A stretch of DNA of 33,442 nucleotides from NCBI GenBank assembly GCA_012519165.1, contig JAAYQT010000171.1, positions 1-33,442 on the forward strand, written 5' to 3'. Positions within the stretch are counted from its first letter, which is position 1. Every line of letters starts with the position of its first letter. Below the pieces are notes generated by a model, which saw only the letters and a program-made list of their open reading frames with translations, did not search any database and was not told the origin of the DNA. Source of the stretch: Synergistaceae bacterium. GTDB taxonomy: Bacteria > Synergistota > Synergistia > Synergistales > Aminobacteriaceae. Both the position numbers and the translations under genes were made by a program. Of this stretch, positions 7,863-17,141 are shown piece by piece.

Positions 7863-10800
7863 GACTCCAGCTCCTTCCTCATGGCCTCCTCCACCAGGGA
7901 ATAGTCATACAGGAGCCTGACGAAGAGCTCCGGAACGTCGGCCAACCGCCCGCTCTCTGCGGCAATCTGGACTGCCCTGGCAATGGAGGCCAGCTCGCGG
8001 GCGCAGCCGTTGGAGGCAGCGCCTTTTATAGTGTGGGCCGCCTTTGCGCAAGCAGGGCCGTCGCCGTCCTCCACTGCCCTGCGGAGGTCCTCCAGGTCCT
8101 CGGGCATAGTCTCCAGGAAAATTTCAAGCAGCATGAGGCCCTCCTCCCTGTCCCCCATAAGCTTGGAGAAAAAGGCCTCCCGGTCGAAGACGGAACTGCC
8201 GGACGAAAGCCTCTCCGGCAGGGACGGCGGCCCCGCCTCGGGCCGCATGGGTCGTTCCGGAGGGTAAACCCACCGGCCCACAAGCTCCAGCAGTTCTCCG
8301 GAGGAGAAGGGCTTGGGGAGGTAGTCGTTCATCCCCCGCCGGACGCACTCGTCGGCGAAGCCCTTCATAGCGTGGGCGGTGAGGGCGGCAATGGGCACGT
8401 TTCTGTCCAGTACCGGCGAAGACGGGTCCCTGATTGCGGCGGTGGCTTCGTAGCCGTCCATGCCAGGCATCTGGATGTCCATTAGCACAAGGGAGTAGCG
8501 GTGTTTCTTCAAAAGCTCCAGGGCCTCCTCGCCCCCTTCCGCCATGTGGGGAGTGTAGCCGTTCTTCTCAAGCATCATCCTTACAAGCTCCCGGTTTACC
8601 CTGTTGTCGTCTACAACCAGAATGAGAGGCCTCTCGCCGGGTTTTCCGTTTAAAGCCTCCCGACCCGGCGCCGGCCTTGGGGTCTCCTGTCGCCCTTCGG
8701 AAAGGCTTGCGACTTCAAGGTCAAGGGTAAGGCTGAAGCAGGCCCCCTCGCCCGGGTGGCTCTCCACGGCCAAAGTTCCCCCCATGAGGTCCGCCAGTTT
8801 TTTGGAGATGGAGAGGCCCAGTCCGGTCCCGCCGTATTTTCTGTTTAAAAAGGACTCCCCCTGTTTGAAGGGAGTAAAGAGCTGCTCCATTAACTTCCCA
8901 TCGATTCCCGTGCCCGTGTCGGAAACTGAAAAATTCACTCTGACTCTGTTTCCGTCCCTCTCCATAAGCTTTACGGTAAGGAATACGGCGCCCTTTTCGG
9001 TGAATTTAATTGCGTTGCTTAAAAAGTTGGTTACCACCTGTCTTATCCGCACCGGATCCCCAACAAGGGCGGGGGGCAGGTTCGGGTCGGCGTCGACGGA
9101 AAGGGAGAGGTTTTTTTCCCTGGCCCGGGCGTAGAAGGGGTTTAAACTGTCGTAAAGGAGTTTTTCGAGGGGGAAGGGTATTATTTCAAGGTGGAAGCGC
9201 CCCGACTCCATCTTTGAGAAATCCAGCAGGTCGTTCATCACCCCCAGAAGGCTCTCGGCGCTGTCGTGGATCATGGAGGCCAGTTTCTTTGGGTGCTCGC
9301 CAATGTCGGTGTCCAGAAGAAGCTCCGCCATGCCCATAACGCCGTTCATAGGGGTGCGGATCTCATGGCTGATATGGGCCAGAAACTCCGACTTGGCGGC
9401 GCTGGCCCGCTCCGCCTCGTCCCGGGCGGCTTTTATTTCTAGCTCCGCTTTTTTTCTCTCCGTGATATCCTCCCCGACGGACTGAATAAACTGAAGCCTG
9501 CCTTCGGAGTCGAAAAATCCCCTGTTAATCCATTTTTGCCATGCCTTGGCGCCGTTTGGACCGTAAAGCCATAGTTCATGGTCGAAGGCCGGGTTATCCG
9601 GGGTAATGGACATAAAACCCTTTTCGACGTTTTTAATCTGGTCACCGGGAAGGAGATTCCTGAAGGAGAGGCCCAGCATTTCATTTTGATCTTTTCCAAA
9701 CCATTGACTGAAGGAGTTATTGACATAAAGCATTGTCCCGTCAGGAAGGCAGGTTGTAAGTAAAATGGGCATATCCTCCGCAAGGGAGCGGTATCTTTTT
9801 TCGCTCTCCGCCAGGGCGTCGGAAGCCTTCTTTATGGAGGTAACGTCGTAGCCGCAGGCCACAAGGCCCGTAATTTCGCCGCCGTCGCCGAAAATAGGGG
9901 TTTTTATCGTTCTGAACCAGTAGTCTTTCCTGCCCGGCAGACCCCGATTCTCTACAACGGAGGGCTTGCCGGTCTGTATCAAATTAAGATCTTCCTGAAA
10001 AGCATCAGGCCCTATGGGTTCTCCCATTACATCCTTTGCAGTCTTGCCAAGAATCTCTTCAGTCGTAAAGCCAAAGCCCTCGCAGAAGGCCCTGTTGGCA
10101 AAGGTAAACCTCCCCTGGTCGTCCTTCATGTTAATGTGGACGTCGATAGCGTCCAAAATTTGCCTGCGGATTGCCAGCTCCCGCTCTATCTTTTCCTCCA
10201 GGGCTTTGCGCACGGTAATATCGTCGATAAAGCCGTCGATGAAAAGGGGCTCGCCGGAGGCAGACGGTACAACTCTATAGCGCAGGTGAACGTGGAAGGG
10301 AGTTCCGTCCCTCCTTAAAAAAACGTCCTCCCTGCCGAACCAGACCCCCGGGTTTGAAGCAATGTGCTCTATAACCGCAGGTCTGGCTTCGGGCCTCAGG
10401 TAGATTGAGGCGCCGTAAGACTTTCCGTAGTAATTTATTAGCTCCCCGGGGGACGAAAAGCCGAACATCCTGGCGTGGGCAAAATTTGATATCAGGATTT
10501 CCCCGTCAAGAGTTACCCGGTAAATCCCCACGGGGGCGCTCTCCATAATGGCCTTGTACTGGGCCTCCCGCTCCTCCTGCTCCCTCTCCTTAAGTTTTTC
10601 CTTTGTGATCTCCCGGCGGGACTCGAACACGGCTACGACCTCGCCCCGGTCGTCCTTCACGGGCATGGCCCGGGACAGGAAAATTTTGCCGTCAGAGGAC
10701 CAGGTGGTCTTCTCGCTTATCTCGCCCGTTTCGAAGGTTTCAATTACGGGGCAGTCGTCGCAGGGCGCGGGGGAATTCTGGTGGATGGAGTGGCATGTCC

Positions 10801-10987
10801 TGCCCAGCATGTCCAGGAGGCGCATCCCCGACTTGCCCGGGGTGGAAGGCGAGGCCCATATATGCTTCATATCCCGGTCCAGGAGGACAAGGTCCTGCTC
10901 CATGGAGTCAAGAAGGGGCTCCAGGGATTTTAAAGCCCTGAGGATCGGCTCGGCGAGCGTCCTTGTGTTTTCTGCCATCCTGTTCAC
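7859..10987 (-). CDS. Hybrid sensor histidine kinase with multiple PAS domains, HisKA, HATPase, REC and HPt domains
   Basis: FLAHISHEIRTPMNGVMGM (H-box), NFLSNAIKFT (N-box), GTGLGLSISKKL, VDDNRVNRELVRMML...LVLMDIQMPGMDG (REC), AHTIKGAA (HPt). Start GTG 10987 or ATG 10978. Confidence 0.93.
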   Translation of the reverse strand: MNRMAENTRTLAEPILRALKSLEPLLDSMEQDLVLLDRDMKHIWASPSTPGKSGMRLLDMLGRTCHSIHQNSPAPCDDCPVIETFETGEISEKTTWSSDGKIFLSRAMPVKDDRGEVVAVFESRREITKEKLKEREQEEREAQYKAIMESAPVGIYRVTLDGEILISNFAHARMFGFSSPGELINYYGKSYGASIYLRPEARPAVIEHIASNPGVWFGREDVFLRRDGTPFHVHLRYRVVPSASGEPLFIDGFIDDITVRKALEEKIERELAIRRQILDAIDVHINMKDDQGRFTFANRAFCEGFGFTTEEILGKTAKDVMGEPIGPDAFQEDLNLIQTGKPSVVENRGLPGRKDYWFRTIKTPIFGDGGEITGLVACGYDVTSIKKASDALAESEKRYRSLAEDMPILLTTCLPDGTMLYVNNSFSQWFGKDQNEMLGLSFRNLLPGDQIKNVEKGFMSITPDNPAFDHELWLYGPNGAKAWQKWINRGFFDSEGRLQFIQSVGEDITERKKAELEIKAARDEAERASAAKSEFLAHISHEIRTPMNGVMGMAELLLDTDIGEHPKKLASMIHDSAESLLGVMNDLLDFSKMESGRFHLEIIPFPLEKLLYDSLNPFYARAREKNLSLSVDADPNLPPALVGDPVRIRQVVTNFLSNAIKFTEKGAVFLTVKLMERDGNRVRVNFSVSDTGTGIDGKLMEQLFTPFKQGESFLNRKYGGTGLGLSISKKLADLMGGTLAVESHPGEGACFSLTLDLEVASLSEGRQETPRPAPGREALNGKPGERPLILVVDDNRVNRELVRMMLEKNGYTPHMAEGGEEALELLKKHRYSLVLMDIQMPGMDGYEATAAIRDPSSPVLDRNVPIAALTAHAMKGFADECVRRGMNDYLPKPFSSGELLELVGRWVYPPERPMRPEAGPPSLPERLSSGSSVFDREAFFSKLMGDREEGLMLLEIFLETMPEDLEDLRRAVEDGDGPACAKAAHTIKGAASNGCARELASIARAVQIAAESGRLADVPELFVRLLYDYSLVEEAMRKELES

Positions 10988-11127
10988 GCCCTTTGAGGAA
11001 GAATTTTAATGATTTTACATCAAAAGGGCCGCTTCCGCATTTTTATGGCCAAAATTTTACGCCAGTTTACTTAAAAAGAGGGTATAATCATTGATCATAG
11101 CTGATGAAGAACGGGGAGGGTGATTTT

Positions 11128-11892
11128 TTGAGAAAAAAACGCTATTTCGGGTTACTGTTAACCGCCGCCGCCCTGGTTTACCTGGCGGGAATGGCCGCAG
11201 CCGCAGATACGGAGACCCGTTTCGAGGAATTGACCCGGCGGTACGGCCAGAAAGCCGAAAGGACCGCCGCCGCAGAGGAGCTTAGGACGGACCTGGAGGC
11301 AAAGGCGGAGCCCCTGCCCCCCGAAAGGCTTTGGAGATCCCTGTTTCTGCCCGGACAGACGGCTGAACAGGGGGCCGCTAACGGCCTGGCGCTTCTGTCG
11401 GCGCTGGTAAAGGGCGGCGACCCGGTTAACTGGGAAGGGGCATCTGGTTTTTTCCTGCCTTCAGAGGTCCCCAAACCTCTTGTCGCAGCGGACGCAGTCT
11501 ACATGTCGTCCGTCTACCTTCTAAAAATGGAGGAGGAAGCTGCGGGCGCCCTTGCGGCATGGCTCATGGTAAGGCTGTTGGACTCGCCGAGGGGAAAGCA
11601 TTTTTTTATTTCTACAGGGCCGGCAGAATACGGTCCAATGGTTAGGGATATGACCGCCAGGGAGCTGCTGCCCTCCTTCGGGGTCTGGCCGGGGAGCGTT
11701 GCCAGGGGCGTTCTGCCCTTCGCCGCCCCGGTGCGGGGGTGGGTGAGCTACGGCACAGCGTTGATGAGAGAGATGGTTTTTCTGGACGGCGCGGGGAGGC
11801 CCGCCTCTAACGGTCTGTACGCCTGGGACCGGGATCGAGGCAGGATTTACATGGTGATACAGGAGTTGCGAAGAATTTTTCCCTTTGACTAA
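11128..11892 (+). CDS. Secreted hypothetical protein with signal peptide
   Basis: ORF 11104..11892; TTG 11128 follows a ggggagggtga SD and yields LRKKRYFGLLLTAAALVYLAGMAAAAD, a signal peptide; no family recognised. Confidence 0.65.
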   Translation: MRKKRYFGLLLTAAALVYLAGMAAAADTETRFEELTRRYGQKAERTAAAEELRTDLEAKAEPLPPERLWRSLFLPGQTAEQGAANGLALLSALVKGGDPVNWEGASGFFLPSEVPKPLVAADAVYMSSVYLLKMEEEAAGALAAWLMVRLLDSPRGKHFFISTGPAEYGPMVRDMTARELLPSFGVWPGSVARGVLPFAAPVRGWVSYGTALMREMVFLDGAGRPASNGLYAWDRDRGRIYMVIQELRRIFPFD

Positions 11893-11926
11893 AAAAACGC
11901 CGCCGGAATATTCCGGCGGCGTTTTT
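11893..11926. terminator. Bidirectional rho-independent terminator
   Basis: Perfect 17+17 palindrome AAAAACGCCGCCGGAAT/ATTCCGGCGGCGTTTTT between convergent genes. Confidence 0.9.
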
Positions 11927-11938
11927 AAATTATCCTGC

Positions 11939-12706
11939 TTATTGTTTAGGCAGATATTTTTCGGGGTTGACGGCCTTGCCGTTGACCAGAATGCTGAAGT
12001 GAAGGTGGTTGCATGTTGCCCGTCCCGTTCGGCCTACCTTGCCCACCGGCTGGCCCCTACGGACCCAGTCTCCCTTTTTGACCAGGTTTGAGCAGTTATG
12101 GCTGTACCTGGTTACAAATCCTCTTCCGTGATCGATGGTCACCGTGTTGCCGAATCCTCTTATTACCCCGGAGAAGATTACCCTTCCCGACCGGGCGGCC
12201 AGAATGGGAGTTCCCGGCTTTGCAGGGATGTCGATGCCGTCGTGAAGCCGTCCGCCCCGTTTGCCAAAGGGAGAGGTAACCCTGCCCTCCAGGGGCCTTA
12301 TGAGGGGCTCCAGGCCGTCCTCAAGGGAGACTGCGGGCTTTTTGGGGACTACGGGGACTGTTATGGGATTATCGGGCTTTATCTCGCCTACCAGGGTCTC
12401 TCCTCTGCGGCGGGCCCTGTGTTCGGCCAGGACGGAAATAAGGTCGGAGTCTGTTTTGGGGACAAGAAGTTTTTCTCCCGGCTGGATGGGTTTTCCCCTT
12501 GCGGTAAGCTCGTTGGCCCGCTCAATGGTCTTGGGTGAAACGCCGTGCTTCTCGCCGATGGAGTCCAGGGTTTCGCCCCTGCGGACCGAGTATTCTACCC
12601 AGGGAAGGTCTCCGGCCAGGGACGGGCGTACGGGAAAGAAGGTAAGACAGAGGGATAAAAACGCAAAAAACGTCAAAATTACCGGCAATCGTAGCCTGCA
12701 GGGCAT
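11939..12706 (-). CDS. LysM-domain M23 family metallopeptidase
   Basis: LysM VEYSVRRGETLDSIGEKHGVSPKTIERAN; M23 SPFGKRGGRLHDGIDIPAKPGTPILAARSGRVIFSG...NHLHF; start 12706 with SD aaaggagg. Confidence 0.92.
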   Translation of the reverse strand: MPCRLRLPVILTFFAFLSLCLTFFPVRPSLAGDLPWVEYSVRRGETLDSIGEKHGVSPKTIERANELTARGKPIQPGEKLLVPKTDSDLISVLAEHRARRRGETLVGEIKPDNPITVPVVPKKPAVSLEDGLEPLIRPLEGRVTSPFGKRGGRLHDGIDIPAKPGTPILAARSGRVIFSGVIRGFGNTVTIDHGRGFVTRYSHNCSNLVKKGDWVRRGQPVGKVGRTGRATCNHLHFSILVNGKAVNPEKYLPKQ

Positions 12707-12968
12707 ACAAACGCCTCCTTTAACGAGGATTAACACTATATGATTAAGGTATGCTAACTTACCGCCCGCCCGCGCCTCTCCGTAGATTTACTGATTTATA
12801 TAAATTTTTATTTCAGGGATTATTCGAAGGCGATTTGCGGTTTTGCCGGATTAAAGCGGCTCTGCGGTCTGGGTCATACTTGGATTTACAGGCCGAGGAT
12901 GTTAAGATGGTAACACGAAATATGATAAACGTAATATTTAGTATCGGAAATAATTGGGAGGGTAAACC

Positions 12969-13496
12969 ATGGACGAGTCAGTTTTTCCGGAGGAACTAAA
13001 GCCTCTGATAGCTTTTCACGGACACTACTGCCCCGGAATTCTTACAGGGTGGCGGGCCTCAAAACTTGCCATGAAGCTCCTGGGCGCGACCAGGGACAGG
13101 GATGAAGAGATGGTAGCCATAGTGGAAAACGACGCCTGCGGCGCGGACGCTATTCAGTTTGTTTTAGGCTGTACCTTCGGCAAGGGGAATTTTCACTTCA
13201 GGGATTACGGCAAACACGTCTTTACCGTGTTTCGCCGGTCCGACGGCAAGGGAGTAAGGCTCTCTCTTAAAGCTCCCCCCGAGGGGCTGACCAGGGAGGA
13301 GTCCGCCAGGCGGATGATAGAGGAAAGAGACGAAAATCTTTTCACTGTGGGGGAGCCCCTGGAGCCTATCCCCGATATGGCCGAGATACGAAATTCCATT
13401 GTCTGCTCCCGCTGCGGGGAGAGGGTCATGGAGACCAGGGCAAAGATGGCCCGCGACGGAAGCCCCGTCTGTATTCCCTGTTCAGCCGCAGAATAA
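12969..13496 (+). CDS. FmdE-family protein (formylmethanofuran dehydrogenase subunit E-like) with C-terminal Cys motif
   Basis: FHGHYCPGILTGWRASKLAMKLLG...ENDACGADAIQFVLGCTFGKGN and CSRCGERVMETR...CIPCS. Confidence 0.88.
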   Translation: MDESVFPEELKPLIAFHGHYCPGILTGWRASKLAMKLLGATRDRDEEMVAIVENDACGADAIQFVLGCTFGKGNFHFRDYGKHVFTVFRRSDGKGVRLSLKAPPEGLTREESARRMIEERDENLFTVGEPLEPIPDMAEIRNSIVCSRCGERVMETRAKMARDGSPVCIPCSAAE

Positions 13497-13517
13497 TGCC
13501 CCTTCCCCGTACAGAAA

Positions 13518-13546
13518 TTGTGGACACTGTGGACAGGTTGTCCACA
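13518..13546. repeat. Three copies of TGTGGACA/TGTCCACA in 29 bp, the last two forming an 8-bp hairpin
   Basis: TTGTGGACA c TGTGGACA ggt TGTCCACA; includes TTGTCCACA at 13538-13546. Confidence 0.7.
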
Positions 13547-13553
13547 AAAGACG

Positions 13554-15746
13554 CTATAAAAGGTGATGCTCGTTGTCCTTCAGGGTTTCGAATATGTCGG
13601 CCAGGGTATCGGCGTTCTTGATAAAAGCTGCCAGAGCGTGTCGGGAGAAGTGGGTGGGCTTTACCCTGCCATCTCCTGCAGTGATTATCTCCATGGCCCT
13701 TTCATGGCTGAAGGGCGGCTTGTAGGACCGGTAGGACCTAAGAGCGTCGTAGACGTCGGCCAGGGCGGCAACCTGTCCCTCCCAGGGGATTTCGTCGCCC
13801 TTAAGCCCCCTGGGGTAGCCCGTGCCGTCCCATTTTTCGTGGTGGGTGAGGCAGATGTGCCTTGCCATGGCCAGCCAGGAGGCGTCCCCCAGGATGGAAG
13901 CCCCCCACCCGGGGTGCCCCTTTATCACTGAAAATTCTTCAGCTGTGAGGGGGCCCGGCTTTGATAAGATGTTCCTGGGGATTTTTAACTTTCCGATATC
14001 GTGCAGCCTGGCAAAGAGCGCTATTTTTTCCTGCTCCTCCCTGCTCCTGCCTAGCTCCTCCGCCATGGACCTGCAGTACTCGCCGATTCTTGCAATGTGA
14101 TTTTCAGTCTCGTCGTGGTAGATGCCGGTGACAAACTGGAGTTTTTCCGCCAGGTACGAGTAGGAGGCCTCTATCTCCCTCCGCATCTTCAGTCCGTGGA
14201 TAAGTCCGCCCAGGTAGGAGGCCACCGGCGCCAGGGTCTCTATAAGAAAGTAGTCCGTTGCAGCTACGGAGTCAAAGGCTACCTCCAGCACTCCTTCTTC
14301 TTCCCCGCTCTGAAAGAGGGGCACCAACAGCTGGCTTCTAACGTCCGGGTGAACAGGCCGGGCCGCCGGGTAACGCCTTACGTCCTCCACCCAGAGGGGC
14401 GCGCCGGAGTCGATGCTCTCCGTTGCGGCTATCCCCTTTCTGGGTATGACGAAGGGTGTAAGTTCCCCGTTGTACCCGCAGGATTCAAAGAGCCTGAAAT
14501 GATCCCCCTCCGACGATGCTAAAAGAACGCCGAAGGCCCCCGTGTCCCTCCTGATTGTGTGAAGAGTGGAGAGAATGGCCCGGCGGGAGTCCCCTCCCAT
14601 GGAGAAGGATTTTGAGAACTCAAGAGTCCTCGACCAGAGGGTTTCTCTGGTCAGCAGGCGGTTGTTAACATTTTCCAGCTCCTGGTTCATGACCTCCATC
14701 TCCTCGTTGAAGGCGGTAAGTTCCTCCTGCTGGCGGGATATAACCTGGAAGAGATCCTTAAGGCTTCTGGTGAAGGCGTTCATCTCCGCCACGAAGGTGT
14801 CCTCCAGGGCCGAAAACCGGGAGGCCATGGTGTAGGTGGCTTCGGCTGCCTTTACGTGGTCCGTTCCGTCCAGGTCCGCAATCAGGGCGCCCATCTCACC
14901 CGACAGACGGCTGATTTTTTCTATGCTTTTGTAAATCCCCCGCTTCCATACAAACCAGATCAGGACAATAGCCAGAAGCGCCGCCACTGTTGCCGACCCC
15001 GATACGGCGGCGCCGTAGAGGGCCTGCCGGAGCAGAATGTGCAGCGGGTAGGCCAGGCTGAGGTCAAGGCCGTAAATAAAGGGCTCCTGGCTTAAGACCA
15101 CCCGCTCCCCGTAATGGGAGTCCAGAATGGACCATTCGCCGCGGGCCCCGGGCTTCTTTGCTACCAGGCCCCTTGCCCGGACGTGGGAGGCAAGGCCTTC
15201 CGTATCCCTGGATACGCCCGTCCATACCGCAGCCCCGGTGGGGGTTGAAAGCACCGGAAGGATCCCCGGGGCCGCTATGGCGTCCAGCTCGCTGAAGTCC
15301 AGGTCCAGAACCGCGAAGACCTGCCTGCCGTTAACGGTCATAACCCCGGATAGAAGATTTCTTCCAAACTGGTCAAGCAGATCGTTCACCCTCCACCCCC
15401 GGACAATGAGTTCGTAGGGCAGGGTAATACCCTCGGGAAGCCGGCCCTTCAGGACCCGGTCTATCCTGTTTTGGTCCAAAACCGCCGCCGCCAGGACTAT
15501 CTCGTTGCCCTCGTGGTGAGGGATACCCGCCGTCAGGCTTTTAACAGCATTCTCCCCCTGACGCACCTGGCGCTGCAGAAGATACCCCCCGGTCTTTGTA
15601 AAGGTCTCCCCCCATTCGGTAAAGGTCTTTAGCTCGGACCTTATTCTGAAATAGGCGGCTAGTCCTCCTTCAATGAGGACGATGAAGACGAAAAAGGCCA
15701 TGATTGCGGCGAAAAAGGTTCCAAGAGAGATAGTCCGGCGCTTCAC
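13554..15746 (-). CDS. HD-GYP domain protein with Cache-like extracellular region and GAF domain (predicted cyclic-di-GMP phosphodiesterase)
   Basis: ARLHDIGKLKIPRNILSKPGPLT...THHEKWDGTGYPRGLKGDEIP...LADVYDAL. GTG 15746 overlaps the upstream stop (GTGA); ORF extends to 15776. Confidence 0.9.
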   Translation of the reverse strand: MKRRTISLGTFFAAIMAFFVFIVLIEGGLAAYFRIRSELKTFTEWGETFTKTGGYLLQRQVRQGENAVKSLTAGIPHHEGNEIVLAAAVLDQNRIDRVLKGRLPEGITLPYELIVRGWRVNDLLDQFGRNLLSGVMTVNGRQVFAVLDLDFSELDAIAAPGILPVLSTPTGAAVWTGVSRDTEGLASHVRARGLVAKKPGARGEWSILDSHYGERVVLSQEPFIYGLDLSLAYPLHILLRQALYGAAVSGSATVAALLAIVLIWFVWKRGIYKSIEKISRLSGEMGALIADLDGTDHVKAAEATYTMASRFSALEDTFVAEMNAFTRSLKDLFQVISRQQEELTAFNEEMEVMNQELENVNNRLLTRETLWSRTLEFSKSFSMGGDSRRAILSTLHTIRRDTGAFGVLLASSEGDHFRLFESCGYNGELTPFVIPRKGIAATESIDSGAPLWVEDVRRYPAARPVHPDVRSQLLVPLFQSGEEEGVLEVAFDSVAATDYFLIETLAPVASYLGGLIHGLKMRREIEASYSYLAEKLQFVTGIYHDETENHIARIGEYCRSMAEELGRSREEQEKIALFARLHDIGKLKIPRNILSKPGPLTAEEFSVIKGHPGWGASILGDASWLAMARHICLTHHEKWDGTGYPRGLKGDEIPWEGQVAALADVYDALRSYRSYKPPFSHERAMEIITAGDGRVKPTHFSRHALAAFIKNADTLADIFETLKDNEHHLL

Positions 15747-16861
15747 TGGTTTTCTCTCCCCGTTCCCTGGCCGCATAGCTCTTTAACAGGCGTCCAGCCC
15801 CCGGCTTCGAGGCTCATGACGCAGCTTTTAACGGCGAGATCCCCCCGGTCGTTCACCAATACGGGGCCTGCGGAGGATTCTATTTTTTCAAGCCCCGACA
15901 GAGCCCCGGCCAGGGACGCCCGGTCGGCGGATTTGGCGGCCTCCAGGGCGGCGCTTAACATGGCGGCTCCGTCGTAGCCCATGGCCAGTATGCAGACGGG
16001 GATGTGGTCGCCGTAGGTCTCGGTTACAAATTTGTAAAAACCGTCGCTTCCCAGAAATTTTTTCCCCGGAGGCACGGCGGCAGATAAGAAGTCCTTGCCC
16101 AGGTTGCCTGCAAGCATAAGGGATCGGTGGGATATCACTCTGTTGGAGGCAAAAATGGGAATGCCGGGCGACTTAAGGCGAAGCTCCCTGAAGGCGATGA
16201 CTGCGGGCCAGTCGGGCAGCGCCAGGAGCATAGCGTCCATGCCGGATATAATTCTGTCAAAGTGGGCGATCTGTTTTTCCAGGCCTTCTCCGAAGACTAT
16301 TGTCCTTCTGGGGGGAACGCCGCCCAGCCCCGCTTCAAAATCCCTTATGAACTCCTGCACATAGCCGCTGTCAAAGCCGCTGACGATGACGGAGTAGGTT
16401 TTAACGCCTCTGCGGGCCGCTTCCCGGCCCAGTACGAAACCCCCCGTTCCGGGCCTTGGACGGAAGACAAGACTCTCCTTGCCGGGGATGAGCGATCCCG
16501 CCGCCAGAGAGATGACGGGGATGCCCCGTTCCTTTGAGATTTTTGCGATATTTGCCGAAAAAGTGACCCCGGGGCCCGTTATAAGGGCCGAGATGTCCGA
16601 CGGGGCGTGATCTACCGCCGAGACGGGATCTGACTGGTAGATGGGGACGGGCCTCATTTCAAAGGAAGAGGAGCGGGAGTTAAAGTACTCCATGGCCAGT
16701 ATCACAGATTGAAGGGCCTGTTTCGAAATTACTGCTTCAGACGTTTCTCCCGAATCGAAAAGTACTCCGATTTGTACTATTTCAGCGGATCTGCCGCGCC
16801 ATAAAATTAGTGAAACGAATAAAACCAATGCCGCAAAGAAAATAAGTCTGCGCACCGTCAC
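15743..16861 (-). CDS. Periplasmic-binding-protein (type I, ABC substrate-binding/receptor family) protein
   Basis: IVQIGVLFDSGE...ALQSVILAMEYFNSR...ISALITGPGVTFSANIAKISKERGIPVISLAAGS; N-terminal VTVRRLIFFAALVLFVSLILW. Start chosen at GTG 16861 with upstream GGAGGGGTG; ORF extends to 17287 over the neighbouring gene. Confidence 0.8.
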   Translation of the reverse strand: MTVRRLIFFAALVLFVSLILWRGRSAEIVQIGVLFDSGETSEAVISKQALQSVILAMEYFNSRSSSFEMRPVPIYQSDPVSAVDHAPSDISALITGPGVTFSANIAKISKERGIPVISLAAGSLIPGKESLVFRPRPGTGGFVLGREAARRGVKTYSVIVSGFDSGYVQEFIRDFEAGLGGVPPRRTIVFGEGLEKQIAHFDRIISGMDAMLLALPDWPAVIAFRELRLKSPGIPIFASNRVISHRSLMLAGNLGKDFLSAAVPPGKKFLGSDGFYKFVTETYGDHIPVCILAMGYDGAAMLSAALEAAKSADRASLAGALSGLEKIESSAGPVLVNDRGDLAVKSCVMSLEAGGWTPVKELCGQGTGRENQ

Positions 16862-16990
16862 TGTCTCACCCCTCCCGAATCCGCCCTCTGTCTCGGCGCG
16901 GATAAAATTTATTCTACCACCGGGGGGATTAGGATACAAATTGTTTTTATTGACTACCGCCTCCGGTAATTTGACGGGGCAATCTCGTCG

Positions 16991-17019
16991 TTGACAGTGT
17001 AAACACATTGCATTATATT
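16991..17019 (+). promoter_or_regulatory. Sigma70-type promoter for the nhaC transcript
   Basis: TTGACA (16991-16996), 17-nt spacer, TATATT (17014-17019). Confidence 0.75.
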
Positions 17020-17050
17020 TAAAATAGCAGCAATCCTTTCCGGGGAGGTG

Positions 17051-17140
17051 ATGAAACGCCGCAGGTATAGCGGCCCGGTTACGCTGCCAAGTGTTCTTAA
17101 ATCTGCCTTCGGGCGGAAAATCGGTCAAGGAGGAAAGTGA
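17051..17140 (+). CDS. Candidate 29-aa leader peptide upstream of and coupled to nhaC
   Basis: ggggaggtg atg aaa cgc ... aag tga encodes MKRRRYSGPVTLPSVLKSAFGRKIGQGGK; its TGA (17138-17140) is 1 nt before GTG 17142; the nhaC SD aaggagg lies within its last codons. Confidence 0.45.
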   Translation: MKRRRYSGPVTLPSVLKSAFGRKIGQGGK

Positions 17141-17141
17141 A

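Noticed and set aside
13528-13546. Hairpin TGTGGACA-ggt-TGTCCACA as a standard rho-independent terminator
   Set aside because: No U-tract on either strand; kept instead as a DnaA-box-like repeat.
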